DNA of 21,499 nt from Hydnum rufescens UP504 (GCA_014904985.1 MU129021.1:180302-201800); one strand, 5' to 3'. Counted from the stretch's first letter, positions 9,413 through 17,121 are shown. The notes: generated by a model not told the origin, from the letters alone. Program-made: numbers and translations.

Positions 9413-10762
9413 TGGTACAAAGGATCAAAAACCCACGCATCGGCACTACAAGTTGTTCAGAACAAGGCCGCACACATCATCAGCGGAACGTTCAAGACAA
9501 TGCCAGTAGCCGCCCTAGCAATGGTCTGCTCCCTTGTGCCAATTAGCCTTCAAATGGATTATCTGTCAGACCATGCAGTAAATTGCTGGAACAAGCTTGA
9601 CAAGCGCAATCCAGTAATTTGCTGCCTCCCTATGGCGAAACGGAATGGACAGGAGGCATCTGACCCACCTCCCATAGCCCCACCCCATATAAAGATGAAG
9701 AATTGGCATGCCGATGGGCCGAATGCATACAAGCTTGCACTCAATGCAGCCAAACAAGCTGAGTGCACGAGATTATGGAAGATGTCACAGCGCATGATCC
9801 CTGGTACAGAGAAGATCGAGATTTTTGCAGATCCTCCCTGGCACCGCTCAGAATGGGACAATGACTTAAAAGGCCGCATCTCTCAAGCAATCCCACCATC
9901 GACAAAGGGGAAATCACTCAAGAAGGAATGGGAAAAGAGGCACAAGAACGAAGCACTCGCCTGCAATCAAGACCCAAGCCAACTAGCTGTATACTCAGAT
10001 GGATCTATGTTCTTCAAAGATGGGGTCTGCAAGACCGGTCTAGGGGTGGCAGCATACCACCTTGGCAAGATGATATTTGAATCCTCCGCATCGCTAGGAG
10101 AGCATGTTGTAGTCTATGACACAGAGATGGAAGGAATTGCGGTGGTGGCCGAACTCACTCGAGACTATGTCCTATCACTCCCATCCCCTGCCCTGATCAA
10201 GCGTGTTGATTTTTTCACAGACAATACAGGAGCACTGTACTGAGCCTTCAGCACAAAGCCTGGGAAAGCACAAAACTGTTCGAGATGCTTCCGTAAGGCA
10301 GTACTCAAACTGTTGGATGCTAACAAAGACCTTGTTATCCTAATGGGGTGGGCACCGGGACACCTTGGTATAATAGGCAATGAACGTGCAGATGTCCTCG
10401 CTAAAAGGGGTGGCAGTGAAGTAGCAGCCCACCTGGAATTTCTCTCACTGTCCTACACTGGTAGCCTTCAGAAACAAGAGCTACTGGAGCGCTGGATTCG
10501 TGAATGGATTACCTCAGCCTGCAACCGCAACTCAGCATTCCACCTCGCTGACAAGTTCAAACCAAGCCTCCACCCAACCCCCCTATGCAGCAACCTTGGG
10601 CGAAAGACCTTTAGCCGAGTGGTTCAATGCATGACAGGTCACACACATATAGGGAGCTACTACGCAAAATTCGTCCCGGATGAAGAAGTCAACTGCCCCT
10701 GCGGCGAGGACCTACAGACCCGTGAACATGTCCTTCAATCATGCATGCTGCATAGGGATGCC
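9413..10762 (+). pseudogene. LINE ORF2, connection, RNase H and CCHC tail (fragment 2)
   Basis: This continues the ORF2 of 3300-4034. After the thumb/connection (KTHASALQVVQNKAAHIISG) comes an RNase H domain with all four acidic landmarks: YSDGS (about 9991-10005), DTEMEGI (about 10120-10140), FTDNTGA (about 10216-10236) and GHLGIIGNERAD (about 10357-10392). The C-terminal CPCGEDLQTREHVLQSC (about 10690-10740) is the cysteine/histidine motif common at LINE ORF2 ends. One TGA at 10241-10243 interrupts the frame where the family usually has a codon before FSTKPG; a CGA-to-TGA change would explain it. Otherwise the frame is open to 10762, where foreign repeat DNA begins. Confidence 0.9.
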
Positions 10763-10925
10763 TAGGTTCGGTTTTGGTTCAGTTTTTGCCAATTTGGGCA
10801 AAACCTAAACCAGACCTGAACCTGAAATCACCCATGAGGGCAAAACCTGAACCTGACCTGAGGTTTGGTTCCAGAGTGGTTTGGTTTGGGTTTAAACCAG
10901 GTTTAAACCTGAAACCTGAGATATA
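10763..10925. repeat. End of another transposable element, GGTTT/AAACC-rich
   Basis: Dense direct and inverted copies of AACCTGAACCTG, AGGTTCGGTTTTGG and GGTTTAAACC, including a TTTTTGCC-AATTT-GGGCAAAA inverted repeat near 10785-10805. Such clustered short repeats are typical of DNA-transposon subterminal regions. It cuts the LINE ORF2 just after the CCHC motif. No matching opposite end was found. Confidence 0.5.
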
Positions 10926-11100
10926 GGAGAAGCAAAACATTTTAGTAAGTACTACAGACTATCTGGACTCTGTGTGAGTCTTTGCATTGACCACTTCCTT
11001 TGCATCCCATTTTCCATTCATATCTCATTCACACCCCTCCTTCACATCAATTTTCTCGACGCAGAGGTGCTGGCGCGCCGATGGGGAGTGGCCGCCACGA

Positions 11101-11130
11101 ACCACACACCCGCTGCGGCGGGTGTGTGGT
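11101..11130 (+). repeat. Exonic hairpin P, first unit of array 1
   Basis: Thirteen-bp arms ACCACACACCCGC and GCGGGTGTGTGGT around TGCG. It lies 10 nt before the donor-like GTAAGT. Equivalent hairpins lie at 11355-11380, 11645-11674, 11929-11958, 12184-12213, 12447-12472 and 12701-12724, with loops TATC, TTCG, CGAA, TGCG, TTCG and CGAA. Loop sequence varies but its length stays 4 nt. Confidence 0.9.
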
Positions 11131-11140
11131 TCTATATAAG

Positions 11141-11232
11141 GTAAGTGCACCCTTCCCGGCGCAAAAAGAGCAGCAATGCTGCTCTTTTTGCGCCAGTTTT
11201 AATTTTTTTAAACTAATGATCTATTATTCTAG
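11141..11232 (+). other. Predicted intron 1 of array 1 (92 nt)
   Basis: Donor GTAAGT 11141-11146; hairpin H 11158-11194 with 18-bp perfect arms starting GGCGCAAAAAGAGCAGC; branch-like ACTAAT 11212-11217; acceptor TAG ending 11232. Upstream, a frame from ATG 11000 is open for exactly 47 codons to the donor. After splicing it would stop after 7 more codons (ATTNEDP). Confidence 0.62.
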
Positions 11233-11391
11233 GCTACAACAAATGAAGACCCGTAGAACGAGCCCCCCCCCGAACGATAACCCGCCCGCAAAACGAGATC
11301 CGTAAACGACAAAGCGCCAAACGAAGAAATCAAGCGACGCCAAACCGTAGGAACCCCACACCCGCTATCGCGGGTGTGGGCTCTATAAAAG

Positions 11392-11487
11392 GTAAGTAAT
11401 GCACCCCGAGGACGCAAAAAGAGCAGCCATCGCTGCTCTTTTTGCGTTCATTTAAATTTTTAACTAACAAATTATCTATTATTCTAG
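11392..11487 (+). other. Predicted intron 2 of array 1 (96 nt)
   Basis: Donor GTAAGT 11392-11397; hairpin H 11412-11447 with 16-bp perfect arms starting ACGCAAAAAGAGCAGC and loop CATC; branch-like ACTAAC 11463-11468; acceptor CTAG ending 11487. Confidence 0.65.
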
Positions 11488-11683
11488 GTTATTGCCTCAA
11501 CCACCCGCCAAATGAACCCCCCCTCCCCCGGAAATGACGACTAACCCGCCAAATGAGGGCCACAAACACGACCTGCCCAGGAACAATCGCCAAACGAAAC
11601 CAGAAACGGGGACGCACGACGCAAGGCCCAGGGACCCCAGACGAACCACATACCCGCTTCGGCGGGTGTGTGGTAATTGTAAG

Positions 11684-11786
11684 GTGAGTACCACCGCGCA
11701 AGAGGAGCAGCGTACGCTGCTCCTTTTGCGTGGCTTTTCTTTTTATTTTATTTTATTTTTTACTAACATATTACTTATTATTGTAG
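11684..11786 (+). other. Predicted intron 3 of array 1 (103 nt)
   Basis: Donor GTGAGT 11684-11689; hairpin H 11697-11730 (CGCAAGAGGAGCAGCG / CGCTGCTCCTTTTGCG, one G-T pair); branch-like ACTAAC 11762-11767; acceptor TAG ending 11786. Its first 50 bases are nearly identical to predicted intron 6. Confidence 0.65.
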
Positions 11787-11966
11787 ATCGTCGTCTGAGC
11801 TAACAACGAAGCCCCCGCGTAACGCAACCTACGAACGCAACCCGCCAAAACCCCAACCAAACGAAGCCCGCCCACCAGCAGTCCACCAGACGAGACCACG
11901 ACGCAAGACCACAGGAAACGCAGACGGAACCACACACCCGCCGAAGCGGGTGTGTGGTAATATTAG

Positions 11967-12068
11967 GTACGCCCAATCCCACCGGTGCCAAAAGAGCAGC
12001 AGAAGCTGCTCTTTTGGCACCTCTGTTTCCTTTTCTTTTTACTAATGTATTCTTATTCGTTGTTCTAG
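11967..12068 (+). other. Predicted intron 4 of array 1 (102 nt)
   Basis: The donor is the weaker GTACGC (11967-11972). Hairpin H 11984-12021 has 17-bp perfect arms with a changed outer stem, GGTGCC pairing GGCACC, and loop AGAA. Branch-like ACTAAT 12041-12046; acceptor TAG ending 12068. Confidence 0.58.
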
Positions 12069-12221
12069 GTTCCTTCCCTCCGTGAAAACCCACCCGACAA
12101 GCACCCAGACGAGCCCGCAGTACGCGCAGCCACCCAAGCCCGGAGTGCCCGCCCCCCGAACACGACGATCGACGATATCGCGTACCACACACCCGCTGCG
12201 GCGGGTGTGTGGTAATAACTT

Positions 12222-12338
12222 GTAAGTTTTCAATTACAAGATGTACGAAAGCACCAAAAGAGCAGCAGGAGCTGCTCTTTTGGTGCTTCCTTTGTTTTTT
12301 TTTTGAAAAATTAACGGGTTATTCACTGATTGATCTAG
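12222..12338 (+). other. Predicted intron 5 of array 1 (117 nt)
   Basis: Donor GTAAGT 12222-12227; hairpin H 12249-12288 with 18-bp perfect arms, outer stem AAGCACC/GGTGCTT and loop AGGA; possible branch site ACTGAT 12325-12330, close to the acceptor TAG ending 12338. Confidence 0.58.
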
Positions 12339-12483
12339 GTACCCTCTCCCAGCGCGAAAACCCCCGCACAAAAAAGGGACGTGCGCAGCCACCCGCAACC
12401 GCAACCCGATCCAAGAACCCGCGACCACGGCGCAAAAAACGAGTAGCACACACCCACTTCGGCGGGTGTGTGGTAATTTCAAG

Positions 12484-12576
12484 GTGAGTACAACCGCGCA
12501 AGAGGAGCAGCGTACGCTGCTCCTTTTGCGTGGCTCTTGTTTTTTTTTTTTACTAACGTATTATCTATTATTTTAG
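12484..12576 (+). other. Predicted intron 6 of array 1 (93 nt)
   Basis: Donor GTGAGT 12484-12489; hairpin H 12497-12530, same as in intron 3; branch-like ACTAAC 12552-12557; acceptor TTTTAG ending 12576. Confidence 0.65.
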
Positions 12577-12735
12577 TTTGTGATCTTGACCCAACACCCG
12601 CGACCCCACCGAACGAACACGGGAGAACGACGACCCACCCGCCAAACGAATCCCACGAACGGCAACGAGTCGAAACCACAATGCAAACCCCGGACGAACC
12701 CCACACCCGCCGAAGCGGGTGTGGTAATCTTTATG

Positions 12736-12835
12736 GTTAGTATATATGTACATGTCCGACTATGCAAAAGGAGCAGCAGGGGCTGCTCCTTTTGCCTGGT
12801 TTTTCTTTTAATGAACTTATTATTTATTATGATAG
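12736..12835 (+). other. Predicted intron 7 of array 1 (100 nt)
   Basis: Donor GTTAGT 12736-12741; hairpin H 12764-12795 with 14-bp arms GCAAAAGGAGCAGC/GCTGCTCCTTTTGC; only a weak branch-like TGAAC near 12812; acceptor GATAG ending 12835. The most divergent unit of array 1. Confidence 0.5.
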
Positions 12836-13031
12836 ATATTCTTCTGAACCCGCATCCCCCAACCAAATCCATGACCCTGCCGACTGAAAACATGTGGCCA
12901 CAGGTGAGGGGGAACCCCAACGGTGAAGCGTGAAACGACGTCCACACCCGCCCAAGCGGGTGTGTTAGATAGTGTTTTAATTTTTAATTTTTATAGACAG
13001 TACCACATGCCCGCCCAAGCGGGTGTGTGGT

Positions 13032-13428
13032 ATGCTTTTTGTGAATTTTTAAATAAATAAATAAATAAACAAATAAGTGGCAATAAGTTAATACAAACAA
13101 ACACAGGACTGAAACCCTGCTGACCCATGTATAATACAGTGATAATAAATAAATAATTATGAATGGAATACATGTGCAAATCTCCAGATTTGATCCCAGA
13201 GCCATGTGCTTTAACCTGCACAGATTACCCCATTAGATTCCAGAGTCATGCAACTTTTGACTCTGAAATTACAGTACTGTGTGCAAATTGCTAGGTTTAC
13301 TTCTGGAATTGAATGTATAGAAGGATTAATGATAATATGTGGATAATAGGTTTTTGGGAGAAAATTTTAAATTTCCCCTTTTCCCCCCCCCTCTTTTTTT
13401 TTCTTTTTTTTTTATCCCCGATAAGCCC
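13032..13428. other. AT-rich spacer with AAAT microsatellite, no gene
   Basis: An (AAAT)n tract at about 13048-13070, further A/T-rich sequence, and C- and T-homopolymers at 13383-13413. A minus-strand stretch around 13185-13250 (AGGTTAAAGCACATGG ... GGATCAAATC) vaguely resembles tRNA A and B boxes, but no cloverleaf can be drawn. Confidence 0.4.
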
Positions 13429-13628
13429 ATATGGCCTGCTGCAAGTCTGAGATTCTCTAAGTCCCCAGTTTCGGCCAATTTTCGGCCAATTTTCGGCCAT
13501 TTCGGCCAAGAAGGTGCAGACCGTAAAATGGCCATTTCGGCCGGAATAGTGATGGGACCTACTTAGGTACCATTATCTGCCCCAAAAGTGGTACCTAACT
13601 AGGTAGGCTTAGATGACTGACCAAGGTG
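13429..13628 (+). mobile_element. Second copy of the hAT-like right end (solo terminus)
   Basis: The 200 bp are essentially identical to 9203-9404, differing by two single-base length changes (in the fourth TTTCGGCC spacer and the CCCC run). It contains the same phased TTTCGGCC sites and ends GACTGACCAAGGTG at 13628. The next 8 bases are TTAGACCA; I find no matching TTAGACCA next to a left end, so this is a truncated copy or its left end is not recognisable. It interrupts or abuts the coding stretch that follows. Confidence 0.85.
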
Positions 13629-13746
13629 TTAGACCAATCCGAGTCAACGGAAACTGAACATTCTGGTCCGCCTCGTTGTGAAAACCGGTTGGCCAAACCA
13701 TCTGGAACTCGTACGCCTTTGCTGCCTGCTAATGCGCCCTTGCAAC

Positions 13747-13912
13747 CTGTCCGTTTGCCTTCACCATCTGTCCGTTTGCCTTCGCCGTCTGTCCGTTTGC
13801 CTTTGCCATCCTCCTGTTCGCCTTTGCGATCCGCTCGTTCATCTTTGCGATCCGCCCATTTGCCTTTGCGATCTGCCTGTTCACCTTCGTGATCTGCCTG
13901 TCCCTCTTCACT
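13747..13912 (+). repeat. 21-bp minisatellite inside the unknown ORF
   Basis: About eight degenerate copies of a 21-base unit such as GTCCGTTTGCCTTCGCCGTC. In the coding frame it gives Ser/Pro/Leu/Arg-rich heptads (VRLPSPS). The minus strand reads a Lys/Ala/Asn heptad repeat (AKANGRI) with no stop over the array. The repeat ends near the nonsense codon at 13890. Confidence 0.75.
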
Positions 13913-15365
13913 GTCTTTTCACTCGCCTTCATCAACTTCATCCAGGAGGTCTTTCCCCCTGGATGCTGACCGTGAGGACAGTGTTTGCCGTTCGAAGGAA
14001 CCATTGTTTCTATCCAATGGAGCTTCCCAAGTTGACAATGGTGATAACGATGCTCTCTTTTACAATCCGGATGAACGAGTAGATGATGAACAAGACAAGG
14101 GTGCCACTTTGGGGCAAGATGAAGACATCGAAGATGATGCAGATGAGGAGTTTGTCATGTCCATGATGTCTGGAGGTCGTTTTACACGAGAACAAATCTT
14201 GGAGGTCCAGGGTCTTACCAAGTCCCTGATGCTTGGGTTGCGACAGCATGCAAAGGACTGGAAGCGCCCTCTAGACTCCGTGATGCGGATTGCAAACCTC
14301 ATTATTGCAACGAAGGAGCGACGAGTTGGTGGAAATGCTTGGAATGCATTCCAGAGTAAACATCCTGAGGATCCTCAGAAGGAGACCTGTCCCCATCACC
14401 AGTACATTGCTGAGGTTATTAAGCCTGCATATCAGGCCTTGATCGCATCGCATGGCAGAGCAGAGTCGTCCGAATGGAAGCAAGAGGCCCAGAAATTGGT
14501 GGCAGAGCATAAGAAACTCAAGTCGGGCTTTGCAAAGAAAGTTGGGTTGAGCCCTGCAGATATCGGGAGTCAGCTCAACTCCTTAAAGCGTCGTTGGATG
14601 GATGATGCATTGTCTGCTGCATGGATGAATATCCATGTCACCGCCTTCCTTGTTTCGGGCATCCAGACCTAGCTGCATCCAAGCATAATGCAGTTATATG
14701 TGGATCGCCGGCAATGAAACAGTGGATTAAGGCAGTATTTCCGCCCACATCCACACTCCTCCCCAAAATCCATTCGCATATCCTTGTGGCACAAGGGGAG
14801 ACAGGAATACATTTAACAACGGCTCCAAAACAACTTCCTCCTGACATGCATGGCAGGTGGACGGCCTGTACTGCTGAACTCACTCAGATTTTTGAAGAAC
14901 AAAATGATGCAGCAATTGGGCCGAAGTTTCCTTGGAGCACAATCCCGGCGTTCCTTATTCGACATCGTTTATACATCTCTGGCTGGCCGTCGAAATCCGA
15001 GTTTCCTAGTGTACTTGGGTTGATCGTATCCTCACTGCAGACGGAACATTGGACCAACTTGTGGAATCGGTTGTTTGCTGTGGAGGAGCACAAGCACCTT
15101 GTAGTTAAACGGCTTGACATACCAGCCAGTGAGGACATTTCAGATGATACTTGTCTCATCAGAGACAACAACAACTCGACATTGTCCGTAGCGGACTGGC
15201 ATGAGTATATTGGGAAACAAAAATCTGTTGCCTCTGGCAATGTTGGGACTTCAGGAGAACAGGCTAGGGAAGCAGGAAAATGACGGAAGAGGAAAGAAGT
15301 ACCTGGGGGTGGGTCGGGGAAGGGAAAGAGGAGGAAGGTGCTTTCAAATCTGATTATAGATGAGG

Positions 15366-15437
15366 ATGAGAGTCCTGAGCCATTGGTTGGAGGTGAGAGC
15401 CCTGAGCCATTGGTGGGAGGTGAGAGCCTTGAGGATC
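15366..15437 (+). repeat. 27-bp coding repeat (SPEPLVGGE)
   Basis: Two full and one partial tandem copies of a 27-base unit encode SPEPLVGGE, SPEPLVGGE, SLEDHQV in the C-terminal part of the unknown ORF. Confidence 0.7.
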
Positions 15438-15878
15438 ACCAAGTTTCTGCGCCACCGGAACCCTTACAATCCAACATGTTTGCAAAGTTTGCACCGGGGA
15501 CGTTGTTCGACCCATCCCTGACCAAGTACAACTTTGACTTCGACAAGCAGATTCACTTCAACATGAACGGTTTGAATCCTAACAAGGGGACAAATTTGCT
15601 TGACTTTGTCAACCCGGCCGGTCCCCCTGCCAACACACTTAATCTTGACTTCTCTCAATTCCCAGGCCTTGATATGTCTGAAAATCAAGATTTGTTATTG
15701 TGCCCGATGCTATAATATTTTCCAGTACATATTTCATTAATAGATTTCTCCGGCAGTTGCCGACATTGAGTTGTGCTCTCCTTGCAACTACATACCCTGA
15801 ACCAACTAAACAGGGAGCCGCCTAGAAAGGCAGGTACAGACGACCACACCCGTTGATGCGGGAGTGTGGTCATACGAG

Positions 15879-15993
15879 GTAAGTTTTTTTTTTTGGATTG
15901 TAGTAGATATGACGGTGCAAATAGAGCAGCGAAAGCTGCACTTTTTGCGCTGCTTTGAATATTGTTACTAACATTGTTCTTTTATTATTTTAG
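15879..15993 (+). other. Predicted intron 1 of array 2 (115 nt)
   Basis: Donor GTAAGT 15879-15884; imperfect hairpin H about 15917-15948 with loop GAAA; branch-like ACTAAC 15967-15972; acceptor TTTTAG ending 15993. Confidence 0.6.
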
Positions 15994-16165
15994 ATCCTGG
16001 CCTGGTTCGGAGACCCAAACGAAAACCCGAGGGCCCCATGTTAGGGTCCAAATGACGAAGTGCTAACCGAAAACATGCCAAACGGAAAGCACAACAAATG
16101 ACATACATGAAGCCACGGAGAAAAATAGGCAGCCACACCTGCTGTGGTGGGTGTGGCAATATAAG

Positions 16166-16273
16166 GTATGTATTTTTTTTAATAGCTATGAACGCGCAAA
16201 AAGAGCAGCAGTCGCTGCTCTTTTTTGCACGAGTTTTAATCTTAACTAACATATTTCCTATTTCCTATCCTAG
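16166..16273 (+). other. Predicted intron 2 of array 2 (108 nt)
   Basis: Donor GTATGT 16166-16171; hairpin H about 16196-16228 (GCAAAAAGAGCAGC, loop AGTC, one extra T in the 3' arm); branch-like ACTAAC 16245-16250; acceptor CCTAG ending 16273. Confidence 0.62.
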
Positions 16274-16453
16274 GTCCAGATGTCCCATCCCAACATGCAA
16301 AGTCACCTGGCCATGAGCTCCAACCCACGGACCTGCCAGAATCGCAATGAAACCCAGCACCCAATTACACGCGAGCACGCAAACAAACAAAGGGCAACGC
16401 ACGCACGCAGCCACAGAGTAAACAAGGGAGCTACACACCCACCCCAATATAAG

Positions 16454-16550
16454 GTAAGTTTTTTTAATAGCTACAAATGCACAAAAAGAGCAGCCGCCGC
16501 CGCTCGTTTTGCGCAGGTTTTACTTTAACTAACAGATTATTTTCCATAAG
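16454..16550 (+). other. Predicted intron 3 of array 2 (97 nt), decayed acceptor
   Basis: Donor GTAAGT 16454-16459; degraded hairpin H about 16479-16516; branch-like ACTAAC 16528-16533. The acceptor position reads CATAAG, so splicing would need AAG at 16550. Confidence 0.45.
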
Positions 16551-16587
16551 TGTCCCACCCAACATTGTGGAGTCAGGAATCGAACAC

Positions 16588-16871
16588 AAGAACCCATGCA
16601 GCCACGAAGGCATGCAAACATACGAACCGGGGCCTGCACGAAGGGGCAAATGAAGGCCCACACACCCGCTGCGGCAACACAAGAACCCACGCAGCCGTGA
16701 AGGCATGCAAACACACGAACTGGGGGCCCGCACGAAGGGGCAAATGAAGGCCTACACACCCGCTGCGGCAATGTGAGAACCCATGCAGCCATGAAGGCAT
16801 GCAAACACACAAACCGGGCCCGTGTGAAGGGGCAAACGAAGGCCCACATACCTGCTGCGGCAGATGTGTGT
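16588..16871 (+). repeat. Three ~93-bp tandem repeats, intron-less relatives of the module exon
   Basis: Copies start at 16588, 16681 and 16775 and share AAGAACCCATGCAGCC, GAAGGCATGCAAACA, GAAGGGGCAAATGAAGGCC and CACACACCCGCTGCGGCA. Each ends with the left arm of hairpin P; the third retains a full degenerate P (about 16843-16868). After the arm, the first copy has CAACACAAG directly joined to AACCC. In the preceding units CAATATAAG precedes the donor, so the intron is absent here. Confidence 0.85.
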
Positions 16872-17121
16872 GAATCCAAGGTGTTAGATTTTAGCATAGG
16901 TGTAGGCCTACAGACTGTACTACTCCATATAATAGTATAATAATAATAAGCCAATAATCCTAATCTCGATAACCCCAGATAGTCCACTAAGTGTTGAGAA
17001 AGATGTCAATTTGACATCCAAAGATTGTCAATTGACATCAAAGAAAAAACAGGCCTCTTAGGCTGACTAGATGAGGGATTTGTCCGCCTATTAAGGTCAG
17101 CCCAAGTGGCTGACCGAGGTG
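16872..17121. mobile_element. Third hAT-like right terminus
   Basis: The terminal bases TGGCTGACCGAGGTG (17107-17121) match the TGACTGACCAAGGTG end of the other two copies at 13 of 15 positions. They abut gypsy RT sequence at 17122, where the next 8 bases are CACTGCAA. Subterminal sequence differs: GGTCAGCC/GGCTGACC inverted repeat at 17095-17115, and ATGTCAATTTGACAT / TGTCAATTGACA palindromes at about 17004-17040. This suggests a related but distinct family. The left limit is arbitrary; I saw no partner left end. Confidence 0.55.

Larger units (their letters stand above)
11058..13031 (+). repeat. Tandem array of intron-like two-hairpin modules (array 1)
   Basis: Seven complete units, with donor-like GT at 11141, 11392, 11684, 11967, 12222, 12484 and 12736 (spacing 251, 292, 283, 255, 262, 252). 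Unit order: hairpin P (arms like ACCACACACCCGC/GCGGGTGTGTGGT with a 4-nt loop), about 8-12 nt, GTRAGT, hairpin H (core GAGCAGC-loop-GCTGCTC), T-rich tract, ACTAAC/T, CTATTATTCTAG, then an A/C-rich exon-like segment of 145-196 nt containing CGCCAAAYGA words. Two extra P hairpins (12942-12965, 13002-13031) close the array. The layout imitates a multi-intron transcript. The exon-like lengths (159, 196, 180, 153, 145, 159) are not all multiples of three, and no frame stays open across them. Confidence 0.93.
13626..15715 (+). pseudogene. Transposon-associated ORF of unknown family, copy 1
   Basis: About 690 codons in near-continuous frame, broken by a TGA at 13890-13892, a 1-bp loss near 14659 (the frame moves from ...AFLVSG to HPDLAASKHNAVICGSP) and a TGA at 15281-15283. 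The 5' end is cut at the hAT-like terminus. Order: a Ser/Pro/Leu/Arg-rich repeat region (21-bp DNA repeat), an acidic stretch (GQDEDIEDDADEE), a helical region (FTREQILEVQGLTKSLMLGL), IYISGWPSKSEF-type aromatic motifs, a basic nuclear-localisation-like RKRKE...GKRRKV, then an Asp/Asn/Phe-rich tail. A diverged homologue lies at 19140-21059 (minus). I do not recognise a domain. Two decayed copies among transposons imply an element-borne gene. Confidence 0.7.
15842..16550 (+). repeat. Array 2 of intron-like two-hairpin modules (three units)
   Basis: This array has the same unit plan and orientation as array 1, with donors at 15879, 16166 and 16454 (spacing 287 and 288). P hairpins are weaker (15842-15871 with an extra A, 16132-16157 with two mismatches), and the third unit keeps only the left arm. 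H hairpins carry mismatches, and the last acceptor is TAAG rather than TAG. It starts about 125 bases after the unknown ORF stop, so these units could fall in its 3' untranslated region. The copy looks older than array 1. Confidence 0.88.

Noticed and set aside
11141..11232. Group I or group II self-splicing introns
   Set aside because: At about 100 nt they are far too short. There are no domain V or P/Q/R/S core elements, while spliceosomal-type donor, branch and acceptor words are present.
11158..12530. Hairpins followed by T-runs read as bacterial terminators
   Set aside because: The setting is eukaryotic, and the T-rich tract leads into a branch-like and acceptor-like site in each unit, which fits intron polypyrimidine sequence better.
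11229..12753. Minus-strand proteins of 60-130 codons with HTRRSGCV-type words
   Set aside because: They arise because hairpin P is palindromic and stop-poor on both strands. They repeat with the array and cross the predicted introns without conserved frame.
11101..12835. CRISPR array or integron attC-like array
   Set aside because: Units are 250-290 bp with splice-like signals, not 20-50-bp repeats and spacers. The neighbouring elements are clearly fungal retrotransposons, and no cas or integrase genes of those systems are present.
13185..13250. tRNA or tRNA-derived SINE on the minus strand
   Set aside because: Only loose A-box and B-box resemblance; no acceptor or anticodon stem can be paired and no tail or repeat copy is seen.
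13629..13636. TTAGACCA as target duplication of the second hAT-like copy, and the AAGGTGTTAGA match at 16878
   Set aside because: No left terminus with the same 8-mer was found, and the 16878 match lacks the GGTCAG TIR core, so it is probably chance.
15751..15762. GGCAGTTGCCGA shared with the minus strand near 18680
   Set aside because: A single 12-base partial palindrome with no flanking similarity; it may be chance and does not define an element end.
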